From NCBI GenBank assembly GCA_021234155.1, contig JAJEKV010000096.1, forward strand, positions 1,002,010 to 1,066,009: 64,000 nt of DNA, in the 5' to 3' direction. The notes under the pieces were generated by a model that did no database searches, was not told the DNA's origin, and was given only the letters and a program-made list of their open reading frames with translations. Below, piece by piece: positions 9,845 to 20,900 of this stretch; position 1 is the stretch's first letter; each line of letters begins with the position of its first letter. A program made the translations under genes and the position numbers. Source of the DNA: Isoetes taiwanensis (lineage: Eukaryota > Streptophyta > Lycopodiopsida > Isoetales > Isoetaceae).

Positions 9845-9929
9845 AGCATGTATTCTGTTTTGTGTTGTTTAAGAGATGCCCATGGAGGTGGTTCTTTCCA
9901 TATGTTTTCCACATCTAGTAGTTCTAGAA
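9845..9929 (+). repeat. Repeat B2, right end of the YR retroelement
   Basis: Right terminal copy of the 85-bp B repeat. Host coding sequence resumes at 9930 (TCACTGTTATCA) in frame with 3118. Confidence 0.88.
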
Positions 9930-10226
9930 TCACTGTTATCAATGATTGTTGGAAAAAAAGGAGATATAAACAAGAATGTTTCTTCAAAATTGCTAAAGAT
10001 ACAGCCAAGAAATTTATCCAAAGCTGCAGCAAGAAGGAAGATAATGTCATTAAGTGGAGCAAATGTATGGGCTTTGGCAGGAAGGATGCCAAGATCAAAT
10101 AGAATCGATGATTCAATCAAATGTCAGGTTCGTGAATTTTGGCTTGACAATACCAAAGTTTCACCAAAGGTTAGAGATGTCATGAAGAGGAGAACACAAG
10201 CAATACAATACCTTGATATCTCACAG
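9930..10226 (+). pseudogene. Transposase-like gene, continuation exon
   Basis: The frame continues from 3118 across the retroelement: SLLSMIVGKKGDINKN ... ANVWALAGRMPRSNRIDD ... VREFWLDNTKVSPKVRDVMK. It ends at TCACAG/GTTTGC (10226/10227), a good splice donor. The segment is rich in Lys/Arg and resembles the region that precedes the Cys-rich part in this kind of protein. No stop in the exon. Confidence 0.65.
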
Positions 10227-10379
10227 GTTTGCTCTTGTAATTGAATCAATTCAGTTTTGGAGATTATGTTTTCTTTCAAAATTCTTTCATGACTTTCTTC
10301 TGTACATTCTAGTTCTGTTCGAAAGTGACCGTTAATGAATACACATGGTTTTCATGAAATGTATTGCATTTTACATTGT

Positions 10380-10800
10380 TTACATTTTTACATTGTTTAC
10401 ATAGTAGCAGAAATCTTGCGGTGATGTGCTATTAGGTACTTTTTAGATGTACATCCATTAACACTTACATGTCCATGCAAAATGCATTTTACATGTACTT
10501 GAATATCAAAATTACATCATTTTACATTTTAGTGTACTTTCGTGTAATGAAGCCAAACAAATCATACATATGTACATTAGTTGTACTAATATTGTAACAT
10601 TAATGTGATGTACTAATATTGGAACATTAATTAGATGTACATTAGATGTACACTGGATGTACATTGGATGTACATTGGATGTACAATAATGCATCGCTGG
10701 AACTGTTGGTCGTACATTAGATGTACTTGATGTAATGTTAGATGTACATTAGATGTACAATAATGCATCGCTGAACTGTTGGATGGACATTTTATGTACA
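10380..10800. repeat. TGTACAT minisatellite in a putative intron
   Basis: Many copies of TTAGATGTACATT / TTGGATGTACATT are packed between about 10600 and 10770, and a unit 'acaataatgcatcgctg' occurs twice. Similar GTACAT words occur at 2390-2410, 12835-12900 and near 24440, close to both ends of the large element, so these could be subterminal-type motifs. Confidence 0.65.
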
Positions 10801-10903
10801 TAGAACACACATTAATTGTACAATAGTATAGTTCAATACTCTTTTGGCATCCGTTGCCGACATCATTTTGCTAACATGGTCTTTAATGCTTTTGTTATTG
10901 TAG

Positions 10904-11379
10904 TCCCGAGCTTTATCAACAGTTTGTATATCGTAATCCCGATACCAAAATTCGCCGACGCGGTTCGGTATCCAAACCTGATTGCATAAGGAAATTGAAG
11001 GAGAGAAACACATGTTGTTGTGTCAAACATGAGCAAGCGTCTCTGTATGAAAAGGCCTTCAATGATATGAGGAGATCCCTACATGTTAATTGCACTTGTC
11101 TTTGCTGCGGTTCTGCAGGCATCCCAACAAAACAATGGAGTATGTCAAGCAAACAAGAAGACTTTTGATAATGTTAGTATCTTGTGGAGGTCAACAGCTT
11201 ATGAGAAATATGTGACGGATGAATGGCATAAACTAAAATGCATCAAAGGTGATGAATGTGGAGTGAAGAAATTAGACATCCGTCCAAACGAGGAAGATGG
11301 AATTCGAGAATGGGACCGGCAAGTATATGCATATGTCAATGAGCCATCCAAAAAGGTACATCCGAAGGCTTTAGATTAG
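10904..11379 (+). pseudogene. Transposase-like gene, Cys-rich exon(s)
   Basis: After an acceptor (TTATTGTAG at 10895-10903) the frame reads PELYQQFVYRNPDTKIRRRG ... NTCCCVKHEQASLYEKAFND ... HVNCTCLCCGS: a cluster of Cys/His (CCC-x2-H, then CxCxxC) likely to bind zinc. A shift to another frame gives YEKYVTDEWHKLKCIKGDEC and EEDGIREWDRQVYAYV. The order (Cys-rich C..H..N, then C-x-x-x-C, then acidic segment) resembles transposon-associated proteins I recall from animals and plants. The frame change may be an unrecognised intron or a frameshift. Confidence 0.6.
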
Positions 11380-11393
11380 TTGATCGGAATGAC

Positions 11394-12777
11394 AAAGCAT
11401 CCGCTTTGTTAAAGAACATGAAAAATCAGCTTGCTAAGTTTACGATCATAACTTTACGGCCTAATCGGGCAGAGCAAAAAAAGTTTTAAAAGATGTGTTG
11501 AGAAAATCCCTGATAATAGTGTGTTGTCTGTTGTTGACTTTGCGAGAGAACTACACATTGAAACCGGGGGACGTAAGTGCAATCCGAGCATTGGAATCCT
11601 GATCAAATTAGTAATTTGGCCCATATTTCAATGATGAAAATAGAAGGTAAGCTTAAAAAAAAAAGTGCATTTCTATGTTTCAGATGACAGGAAGCATGAC
11701 ACTCATTTTGTGCAACATGGTTTTAAATTACATTTGGGGTGGCTTAAGAATAGTGGAGGTGGACACATAAACCTTCATTATGTGTGGTCGGATGGTTGTG
11801 CATCTCAATTCAAATCTGCACGGGCATGGTATGGAATCTATAGATACCATGTTGAAAATAAAATTCGCGTGATATGGAATTTCTTTGGATCTGGCCATGG
11901 GAAAGGCACACATGATGGCGAGGCTGGTATAGCAAAGTTGTGGCTTGAGAGCGAAAGCAGAGAAAACAAAATGGCATGCCAAAGTGGCAGTCTGTAAAAC
12001 TTGTTTGTGCGCTTTTAGGGCCAAGGAATCGGATTGTGAAAGGGTGTTTTGGGAGGTTGGAAAAATAGATGTGAACAGGCAGCAAGCATTCAATTGCAAG
12101 ACTTTACCTGGTACTCAGCAGATACATTCTATGTCAACTATAAACCCAGCAGTTCCAACAAAGTTGCTATGCAGACCACTCTCGTGCTTTTGTGATGCTT
12201 GCATGAACTTCAATTGGTTGAATTGTGAGAACATTAAACATTGTGGAGAATGGTCTCTAAAAAGTTTGGAGCCCACAGATCATATTGCCTCTCGTGTTGA
12301 AGCTGAAAATGATGTGGATGTTTTGTATGCAGAGGACGGGCGAGGCTGGTTTAGATGACACCGTAGTCATGTTTTCGGATGTATTTGTGTCTTTTGCAGC
12401 ACCTGCACAATGTGGAAGGTGTTTCATACTATGTTCTCATGTGCACCGTGGAAAAACATGCATTGGAAGAAGATTCAATTGATGACTATGGAAATGAATA
12501 CTCTGGGCACTAGTGCCATTGAAGGACAATATTATGAACTAATCCCGGTACTGCCACAATAAGTATAAACCGCTTCCTACTAAGAATGTTTTGGTACCTA
12601 CTGAATCTGTGATTGGGGTTCGAATCCCATTCAAGAAAAGTAAAACACAAGTGAAGGGGCAAGCACAAAGATTTCACTTGCCGATGAAGTCCATGAGACA
12701 TTATTATCACAACTTCCAAAGAATTGTAGATGACATGGACTAAGTCGATCCAGAGTACTTTCCAGAAATATTGTAAT
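11394..12777 (+). pseudogene. Transposase-like gene, putative DDE catalytic region
   Basis: Read across three frames, the region shows VDFARELHIE and an EIQSEHWNPDQISNLAHI segment, then SDDRKHDTHFVQHG (about 11680-11720), WSDGCASQFKSARAWYGIYR (about 11785-11845) and WNFFGSGHGKGTHDGEAG (about 11875-11930). Asp and Gly-His-Gly-Lys motifs with this spacing are shared by a family of transposon-linked proteins that I recall as DDE/RNase H-fold-like; the family name is not certain. Downstream are YYVLMCTVEKHALEED and KPLPTKNVLVPTESVIGVRI, then a conserved-looking tail ending near DPEYFPEIL at 12777. Several frameshifts and stops make it nonfunctional. Confidence 0.6.
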
Positions 12778-12829
12778 ACTTTGTTCATATAAAAGATAAG
12801 AACTGAAGAACTGGACTACTTCAGAAGTG

Positions 12830-12900
12830 CATTATGTACATCAATGTACATAAGATGTACAACACATGTACATCTTATGTACATCTGTTGTACATTCCAG
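12830..12900. repeat. Short GTACAT repeats after the transposase-like gene
   Basis: Alternating TGTACATAAGATGTACA and TGTACATCTTATGTACAT units form a near-palindrome. Same motif family as 10600-10770. Confidence 0.6.
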
Positions 12901-13084
12901 AAATATTATAAAAATTTGTTAAGTGTAAGTTGATTAGAATTGAATATAAGAAAGTTGAATTGCATAAACATTAAAAATAGTTTCAGTCATGGCACAGATA
13001 AGAAATGGATAGGTTTTCATGTACAAATGGTTGATATATTTATATTGTGGACATAAATACAACACACCCGAAAATGAGCATGGC

Positions 13085-13512
13085 TCATAATTCATGACCA
13101 AGCTTCAAAATGTCAGTAGGAGCCTGATATCTTATGACTATTGCATCATGTCTTCCAGCCCGCCGAGAGGCTGAAGAGATATCCTCTAAAGCAGTAGTCC
13201 ATGCGGTTTCTATAGCATGTGCCACTGGCAAACCTTTCCATCCTACATGGCCTGCATCTTCCAGGACACGTGCCTTCCCCCAAGGGTTGTGCAACAAGTG
13301 ATTTGCTGCCAATATGCATTTCATGGTTGCTCGTTCCTCATAATTTTCAATTTGCTCAACCTTTTCCCAAAGTTCAGGAACAGCAGTATAGAGGCGATAA
13401 TCGGTCCCCAACCCTATGTACTTGCAGCTTGTGTTGGTTTGTATTACCTCTGGGTGTAGCAGAACTCTATCTCTTAGTTTCTTAATAGTCTTTTGTGTTT
13501 CAGTCCATTCAT
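13085..13512 (-). pseudogene. Ulp1/FCP1-like composite gene, last exon
   Basis: Reading down from a good acceptor (GCTTTGTAG/ATGAATGG at 13513/13512), the frame is open for about 142 codons to a TGA at 13085-13087. It reads DEWTETQKTIKKLRDRVLLH ... LYTAVPELWEKVEQIENYEE ... MKCILAANHLLHNPWGKARV ... VGWKGLPVAHAIETAWTTAL, a mixed helical domain I do not recognise. By position it is the C-terminal domain of the composite gene whose FCP1-like part lies just upstream on the same strand. Confidence 0.55.
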
Positions 13513-13557
13513 CTACAAAGCAAATGAAGATCACTTAATTATGTATACACACTCATA

Positions 13558-13848
13558 ATTGTACCAATAAGAAAGACAGTAAAAACAAAGTCGAGAGGCC
13601 AATAATATGATGGCAGTTTCTCCATTCCTTGCTCTGTATATTGACTAAATTTAGGCAGCAGAGCACCCAAGTTGCTGCCATAGTTTGCCAGCAAAATCTG
13701 TTCCACCTGCTCTGATATGCTATCTGCTGCATTAGTCATTGGATGCTCTTTCACATAAACTATACCATCTTCGGCCATTTTGAATCCATTAAGCCATAGA
13801 ATGAGCTCCATGACAAGCAATCTGTCACCAGCTAATATCGGTGTCCAA
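13558..13848 (-). pseudogene. Composite gene, C-terminal part of the FCP1-like domain
   Basis: Immediately after the LINE fragment the frame reads WTPILAGDRLLVMELILWLN, then FKMAEDGIVYVKEHPMTNAA. The pattern WL-x-x-(F/L)-x-x-A-x-D-x-x-x-YVK-x-(H/N)P is shared with the second composite gene at about 33285-33340. Joined to 14568 it follows the NPVGSYICP end of the FCP1-like core. The 3' boundary near 13558 is approximate; a GT donor at 13575-13580 is possible. Confidence 0.55.
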
Positions 13849-14567
13849 GAGAATGAGAATGAGAATGAGAATGATTTTTTATCGTCCACTGAGGCCAATC
13901 GGCCTATGGGACCCATAAGGAGCGCAACAAACTTATTACTGTCCGGGTTAAAAAAACCCCCGCCCCGAAGGGTTTTCGAGGGAAAAACCGTGGCAGTAAT
14001 AAGAATGTTGTCAAACTGTACAAGTATACATCAATGTTTATATACATGTCAAGTGTGTGCCCGAGGACATAGCTGATCTCGCATGTCCATAACCTCCTGA
14101 AGATATGATCCCAGCACCCGTACGGATGCTGTGCTCAATGTCACATGTAACGGCTGGCCAGGCCTGACCAACTCAGCATATCGTGTCCGAATTTGATCAT
14201 ATGCTGGGCAACTTTGAAGGGTATGAGATTCAGCCTCAAGGACTCCCATTTGGCAGCATTGACAGAGCCTGTCCTGGCGTGGCTCACCAATCCATCTGCC
14301 GTCTCAATTCGAAGATGATGTGCCCCTGTGCGAATGGAGGCAATGAGTCTGTGCCTTTTCATGGGCAAGTGGGTACGCAGGTAGCATTGCGGGCCTCGTT
14401 CCAATGTGGGATTTATGTGGCGCTGGTAGTGTGCTGTCTTGACCTGTTCAAGGGCATTAGCATCCCAAAGCTTGCTGAGGAAGCAATCGTCAAGATGTTG
14501 CCTCAAGCTATGGCGATCTGCCTCTGTTTGCACATGTATGCACCTGTGCTCCTGCACATTCCATCTA
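13849..14567 (-). mobile_element. LINE 3' fragment inserted in the composite gene
   Basis: On the - strand this is a 5'-truncated LINE: C-terminal ORF2 sequence (PMKRHRLIASIRTGAHHLRI, a CxxC-type remnant, GSYLQEVMDMRDQLCPRAHT), a 3' untranslated region with the GGTTTTTCCCTCGAAAACCC ... GGGGGTTTTTTTAACCC module, the conserved phrase CATAGGCCGATTGGCCTCAG near the end, and a (ATTCTC)n tail at 13849-13875. The same LINE family occurs at 36785-37222 and as a longer copy at 48592-52900. It splits the FCP1-like frame. Confidence 0.85.
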
Positions 14568-15040
14568 AGGACATATGTAGCTTCCTACAGGATTCAAAGT
14601 GGATTTGTATCTTTCGTCGTCGATCAGAACTGTATGTCCATAGTACTCTGGGTACTCTTTCCATACCACAGCTAATGGTTTCATAAACAACCCCTTTTGA
14701 GGTTCAGTAGGGTGTTTGTGTGGCAGAGTCCAACACTGCTCCTGGCTGTAAACAAACTTCAGCTTTATGGAAAAAGCATCACAAATATGTTCCACAATTG
14801 GGTGAATATTTTTAGAAGTGAGTGAAGACCAGATGGCAACATCAAACCCTTCTCTTACAAATGCTAACAGTGATGTTAACCCTGGCCCGCAGTAAAAAAA
14901 AACCTGTTTCCTATATTAAATTGAAGCTCATCTTTCTGGATCTGTTGGTATCTTGAGTTAATATTTTCATTCTTCAACACAGAATTTAAGTCAAAGATAA
15001 TGAGCTTTCTCCCTGAATTAGATGATTCACCTGTCAGCAA
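14568..15040 (-). pseudogene. Composite gene, FCP1/NIF-like phosphatase core
   Basis: Descending from 15040 the frame gives motif I as RKLIIFDLNSVLKN: the nucleophilic Asp is kept, the second Asp is Asn. After a one-base shift in a run of T (about 14898) come GPGLTSLLAFVREGFDVAIW SS..., the motif II region typical of FCP1/NIF proteins (usually VGIWSSA), then FVYSQEQCW and KPLAVVWKEYPEYYGHTVLI DDERYKS, which is HAD motif III with its paired acidic residues, and NPVGSYICP. Members of this family dephosphorylate Ser/Thr, for example of the RNA polymerase II tail; this copy lacks a complete DxDxT and probably was catalytically altered before decay. Confidence 0.7.
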
Positions 15041-15299
15041 GAAAACACTTGAGATTCACAATTTATAATTACATTTCAGATCACACAATTGAGAAAACAC
15101 ATTGATAATTACACGATTGTTATTTGCACAGGTGTAAGTGAGACAAATAAATTAATTTTTTCATTACTTATTGAGTACAAAGAAGCTCGGAGCATGGCTC
15201 AGGCTCATACAAAACTGTCAAAGGGACTATCTACCCTGTGTAGGAACAACTGCTTGTATATTCATCTCGCCTTCTACAATTAATGCCTCCATTAGATGA

Positions 15300-16030
15300 T
15301 CCCTCCGTGGCTTGGCATAGGCATCAGTGAACCAACTGGGTGTCATCTGCATGGTGCACAAGTATTAGAGGACTATACCAACAAATAACTAATAGGAAAA
15401 TAACATGTTCTACTTACAAGAATGGAGCTTGGCTGTGCATCAACCATGGCATCTATGAATTTGTGCATGTAAGCCACAATGTACATGCAAGGGTTGCTGG
15501 TACTAGTTTCTGGCATTTTAGGACAGAACACAGGAGCATGAAAGTTCTTCCTACCGTGGTTTAAGTTGTTGGATCCGAGCATCATGTTATTGATCACAAG
15601 CTTATGAAACCTGCAAAATTGCAATGTGAGAATAAATCAAGCATAAGAAATTGCAATATGAGAATAATCAAATCATAAAAACAAAACAAAAACTCATACT
15701 TACTTCGACCACTTTAGCATCGGGTACATAGCCTTTGACAGAGAGAGGATCAGATACTTGGGCTAGCTATAGATGGAAAAGAGTTTTTCATCGACCAACA
15801 AGCACAAGTATTGCCAATGCCACATTTGGGCCTTGCGTAATTGGAACAAATATGTATTGGCATCTTGCAATCAAAATGCCATCCAGCCCTTCCTTTATGT
15901 TAGTGTTCTCGTGCATCCGCCCTCCCTATTCTTGAGGGAATTCACAAAATTCGAAGGTGTCCAAATGAACCGTAAAAAACTTGTGTTTCCAATCGATGGA
16001 AGACCGCTACAAAGGTACCTCGCACACAAA
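15300..16030 (-). pseudogene. Composite gene, Ulp1-like (C48) protease domain
   Basis: Descending from about 16020: LPSIGNTSFLRFIWTPSNFV, then RCQYIFVPITQGPNVALAIL, then (15570-15400) FHAPVFCPKMPETSTSNPCM YIVAYMHKFIDAM. The order matches Ulp1-type SUMO proteases: Trp-rich start, the strand that normally carries the catalytic His, and the segment with the catalytic Cys before an amphipathic YVxxYM helix. The His position is occupied by another residue here and CG has become CM, so activity is unlikely. Exons are separated by AT-rich introns with plausible splice sites. Compare the better preserved version at 31856-32450. Confidence 0.6.
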
Positions 16031-16339
16031 TCCGTAATACATATTAATACATAAGATGAGTGACTTAGGGAATGAAATAACATAAATATGTTGAAATGCT
16101 AGCCTACCTCCCATAGACATCTACCATCTTAGAGGTCAAGTCCACTTCCAGCCAGAACTCACAACATCACTTTGAAAGATAGAGGGTGCGGGCTTAGGAG
16201 GACAAATCCCTATAAGGAGTGAATGGAACCAACCTTTTCACCGGTTCACTAAACTGCATAAGGAAACAACAAAGATTAGCAAAAGAATATATCTATTGTA
16301 ATCAATTGTATATTACTCACCTTGTAAATTCATCAACCT

Positions 16340-17501
16340 GCTTCAAAGATCTTCTCGTGGACTTTCCGCACCTTATTTGTTATCACATCAATATTTGCTT
16401 GTAGCTCCTCTTCCTCTTCCGGTTCCGACTCAGCAGGATCAGGATCAGCTTCCTTCACGGCCTGTGATCGTGTCCTATGTACAAAAAAAATGTGATTAAT
16501 TATCATAAATCTGAGATGTTTAACAAAATTAGTTCATGTTGGACATACCTCTTTCTTAGTGGAGGACATTTTTTTGTTGCTGGAGATTTTGCCTGCTTTT
16601 TTCCTCTTGGAGTTACATCATCAGCATTCTTTTGCCTCCTCTTTGGAGTGGACTCAACTACCAACTCAACTTCCTCTTCCCTGGTATCTCCTGGGATAAA
16701 ATCTGGATCTGTGTCCTTTGTAGCTTCTCGTAACAGTCCAGGCCGCACCCGCAGATGATGCCGGTGACGTGTTTAATCTTTCTTAGGAGCTCTCCCCATG
16801 AAATCCAAAATCTGTAATGCCTTTGCTGAACCAATTCAATGCAATTAAGTTTATCCTTTGCTTTTTCAATTGAGATTTCATGCCTTTCAATTTCTTTAGT
16901 TGCTTCCTGCAAACCAATTTCTAGCTTAGAAGAGTGCTGCTCTTTCTCATGTCTACTCATAACCAAGTCTTCCAACTTGTACTTCAACACTCCGAAGATA
17001 ACTTGATTTCCAGCAGGATCCTGGGACAATTTGTCAAATTCCTGTTTTGTCTCGTCTATTTTCTGGCAGATCTGCTGCAGATCTTCGGATAGCATATCCT
17101 TTCTACCCTCAATCTGGCTGATGACCTTCAATGCATCCCTCCTTTTTTCTTCCAGTGCTTCTACTTCATTCCTCCAACCCATGCTTAAGTAACTGCTTTA
17201 TTGTGTCAACATCTGATCTAGAATAACCCAGGGCTCTAATATTCTGCTGCAATACGATGTCCTGTTTGATATTTGAGGATTTACCTGTTGTAGGGTCCTC
17301 TGTAACGTCTGAAATGGGGGTTTTGGCAAGATCTTTGGCGGTCCTAGCCACGTCCATCCAATCAACAAGCCGTCCCTTCAAGTGAAGAGCAAATGCTCTG
17401 GCAAAATAGGTAGAAATATAATGGTTTGTAACCTGTTTCTTGCCATAAACCAATTCATAATATTTAAAAAAATCATCTTTCCATGCGTTCTGGATTCTCC
17501 C
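16340..17501 (-). pseudogene. Composite gene, coiled-coil region
   Basis: Reading down from the copia element: RIQNAWKDDFFKYYELVYGK ... ARAFALHLKGRLVDWMDVAR ... LGYSRSDVDTIKQLLKHGLE, then a long Glu/Lys/Leu-rich coiled coil (NEVEALEEKRRDALKVISQI ... EATKEIERHEISIEKAKDKL), an acidic/basic linker and KVRKVHEKIFEAG near 16340. At least two frame changes occur, some possibly introns. The copia insertion at 17501/17502 separates it from its N-terminus at 22741-22970. Confidence 0.6.
17497..17501. repeat. Target duplication CTCCC, left
   Basis: CTCCC precedes the left LTR and recurs at 22736-22740 after the right LTR: the 5-bp duplication expected of copia integrase. Confidence 0.93.
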
Positions 17502-17957
17502 TGTTGAAAATATAATGTTCATATTCATAAGAAGTTTGATATTTGATTTAATGGTTAAAGGTTAGGGTCATGTTAAATGTTATGACCTTATCCTTACTAT
17601 ATAGATTCAAAAAAATAGCTGGCGGCATACTTGAGCAACAGGCTAAGAAATAATTTTGGAAACTTGTATTGGCTTTCCAATCTGATAGCAGAACCGCCGG
17701 ATGCACCTGGATAAAAGGAAGATGATCAATGAAATCAAGATCGGGGTTTTTTGAGCCAGTCGGAAGTGGTCAGGTACAGGTCGGGCCGGATGCATGTTGT
17801 GATCGTAACTTATATATATATGATATAAGGTTGAGTTAAGTTGTTTGAACATAGATTTGGTTTTAATGATTCACATTGCATTTGGTTTTAATGATCCACA
17901 TTGAATCCAATTGAGAAGTCTAAATAATAGTCTTGGTCAATTCGTAAAAGTTTATCA
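17502..17957 (+). repeat. Left LTR of the copia element
   Basis: 456 bp, TG...CA termini, containing TATATATATGATATAAGG (about 17812-17830), a likely TATA region, upstream of two near-identical 'tttggttttaatgat(t/c)cacattg' units. Confidence 0.95.
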
Positions 17958-17972
17958 TTGGTATCAGAGCTA

Positions 17973-20900
17973 ATGGCATCAAGATTGGGTGCATCTTTGT
18001 TGAGTGGTATTGAAGTGTTTCAGGGAGAAGCTGGATTCCAAGCTTGGAAGGGAAGAATGAGAGATGTTCTTGAGGCAGAAGGACTTTGGGAATGTATTGC
18101 TGAAGACAGCAATAGCGAAGGAGAGAGTAGTATGCATTCTGCTCAAGGCACTGGAAGTACTGTAGAAGGTTCTGCTACAGGAGGAAATTCTGGAAGTAGT
18201 TCAAGGAGTAAACTGCATGAAGCCAAGGTAATCCTTGTTAGCAAGTTGAGTTCAAGCATTATGCTGAAAGTAAGAAATAAATCTGCACGAGAAATATGGG
18301 AGTATCTCATTAAGAATTATGAGGTTAGGAATACCTCTCAGCTGGATTTGTTAGACAGAGAACTGAGGAAGTTGAGATATCATGAAAATGACAGTCTGAC
18401 ACAATTTTTTCAGAAATTTGACAACATAATTGCAGATATGGAGGCTGCAGGTGTGCCAATCACCAAAGAATATCAAGTTTTGTCTCTCGCTAGAGCTTTT
18501 AACAAGTATGGTCAGCTTGGGAGCTTGATAAGGACTGTAGGAAGAAACAGGGAAAGAGCTGAAGCATTGATAAGAACTGAAATGGAGCAGATGAAGATAA
18601 CTCAGGAAGATGATAAGGAGAAAATTGAAGTGCTGTTTGCAGGTAAAGGAAATCAACGGATCTTCAAAGCTGGTAAAATAGGTCCTTGTTTCGTATGTAA
18701 TACTTACGGTCATTTGAAAGCAAATTGTCCGAAAATTAAAGAGACTAGATGTTATAATTGTAATGGTTTTGGGCACGTAGCTGCTAAATGTTCGAGTCCC
18801 AAAGACCTGAGACGTGGCAAAGGTAGAGGTAATGCTGGAAATAACGAGGCTGAGTATAGAGAAATGACAAATTCCTTCAAAGGAAAAGAAGGAGCTGGAA
18901 GAGGAAGACAAAGATCGGTTAATTTTGCAAAACATGTTGAGGAGGAGGAAGCCACAGATGATGATGCAGAGGTAAAAATTTTCTCCTCTTTGTCTGTGAC
19001 TAAAGAAGGACATGGTGATAACAATGACGATTTTTATGTTCTAGATAGTGGAGCTGAACGATCAGTGATCAAGTCAGCTAAATGTCTCAAGGATAGAAGT
19101 AACAGGAATGAAAGTTACGTGCAAATGGGGAATGGTGTGCTGCAGAAGGTTGAAGAATGTGGATTTTTAGAGTTGTTTGATCTTGCTAGAAAACCTGTTT
19201 GTTTGAGAGAAGTTTTGTGTGTTCCAAATTTGATAAGGAACTTAATTTCCATTGCTCAGCTTGTTGATATGGGCTATAAAGTTACCTTTGAAAAGAACCT
19301 GCTCAATAATAAAATTAAGTTTCTGGCACCTCGTGTTGGTAATCTGTTCGGTTTTCAGAATGCAAATGTATCAAATAGTTTGAATGCAGTAGTCGCTTGC
19401 TCTTCCAGGACTTGGCATGAGCGATTGGGACATACTAATATTGGAAATATAAGGTACGTGCTCAAACAAGGGATGATTGTTGGTGAAAGTAACGAGAAGA
19501 ATCCGTTCATATGCACAGGATGTCTTCTAGGAAAGCATACTCGACTGCCGTTCCCAAAAAAGGCAAAAAGAGCAACGGAAATACTTGCCCTGATCCATAC
19601 CGATCTGTGTGGACCCCTGAATATTACCAGTTACTCTGGAAAGAGGTATTTTATTACGTTTATAGATGATTTCTCCAGGCTGACAAAATGTTACTGCTTA
19701 AGAACAAAAGATCAGGCATTTGCTGCTTTCAAATGTTTTGCTGCTGAGGTTGAATGTGAAACTGGGAAAAAAATTAAATGTGTTAGATCTGATCGCGGAG
19801 GAGAGTATCTTTCAGGAAACTTTAAAGCTTATTGCAGGCAAAGAGGCATAAGAAGACAACTAACTTGCAGCCATTCGCCTCAGCAAAACGGTGTTGCTGA
19901 AAGGAAGAACAGAACAATTCTCGATGCCGTCCGAGCTATGCTAAAACATTCAGGTCTGCCAAACTTTTTGTGGGAAGAGGCCGTTATGACAGCCGTCAAA
20001 ATTCAAAACAAGCTTCCTTTGTCAAGCACAAAAGGCAAAATACCAGAAGAGTTGTGGAGTGGTGTAAAGCCTGATTATAACTTGTTTAAGGTGTACGGCT
20101 GTCTTGCATTTGCACATGTTCCAGATGAATTGAGAAAGCTAGATGACAGATCGTATAAAACCTTCCTAGTTGGATATGATGACTTGAGCAAAGGATTTAG
20201 GCTCTATGATCCGGATAGAAGGAAAATAATAGTAAATCGTGATGTTGTTTTTGATGAACTGACCGTGTATAAAGATCGTGCAAGTAAATCACTGAAACAA
20301 GTCTCACTTGATGGTGAAAATAGTGTAGTTAAAGAGGTTGAAGAGGAGATTAAGCATGATGCAACCGGTCAGCAAAGGTTTGATGTTCAAGACTTTGACG
20401 ACGATGATGAAAACTCAAGGCATGACACTGTATTTGAAGACATGACAGAAAATCAAAACTGTTCTAGGGATATAACAGAAAATCAGCAAGAAAAGGAGAC
20501 ATATGTAGAACAAAATATTGCAAAAAAGGGAAGGAGACTAACTGAAGTTGAGAAACTTAGAGAAGGAATGGCCTTTGATGATTTGAATTACGGAAGAAAA
20601 GATACAGGGAAAAGCAAAAGACACGATAAGGGAAATGAGCAAGAACTCATTATGGATTTAAGCTTTGTAATGGCAATACTAAATCCAAATGTGCCAAGAA
20701 GTTATGAAGAGGCATTGAATGCTCCTGATTGTGATAAATGGAAGGAGGCTATGTGTGCAGAAATGAAATCGTTTGAAAGAACAAAAACTTATGATGTTGT
20801 TAGCATGCCTGAAGGGAAGAATATAGTGGGCAATAAGTGGGTTTTTAAACTGAAAACAGGTCCAGATGGAGTCACTCAAAAATACAAAGCAAGGCTCGTG

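Larger units (their letters stand above)
3119..9929 (+). mobile_element. Tyrosine-recombinase retrotransposon with split direct repeats
   Basis: A complete 6811-bp element arranged A1 - gag - RT/RNase H - YR - B1 - A2 - spacer - B2. A1 (3119-3300) and A2 (9181-9362) are 182-bp copies with two differences noticed; B1 (9096-9180) and B2 (9845-9929) are 85-bp copies with very few differences. The element starts GTGACATTT and ends TTCTAGAA; the internal B1/A2 junction repeats exactly these ends side by side, as expected if it replicates through a circle. There is no target duplication: host codons join in frame across the insertion, as expected of recombinase integration. The order and split direct repeats match Ngaro/PAT-type elements; the DIRS type has inverted repeats instead. 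The near-identical repeats imply recent insertion, yet the YR gene is damaged. Confidence 0.9.

Noticed and set aside
12605-12625. GGTTCGAATCCC resembling a tRNA/SINE B box
   Set aside because: No A box at proper spacing and it lies within the conserved C-terminal coding part (VIGVRIPF) of the transposase-like gene; chance match.
13780-14076. + strand frames overlapping 13780-14690
   Set aside because: Shadows of the - strand LINE fragment and composite gene, with no domains of their own.
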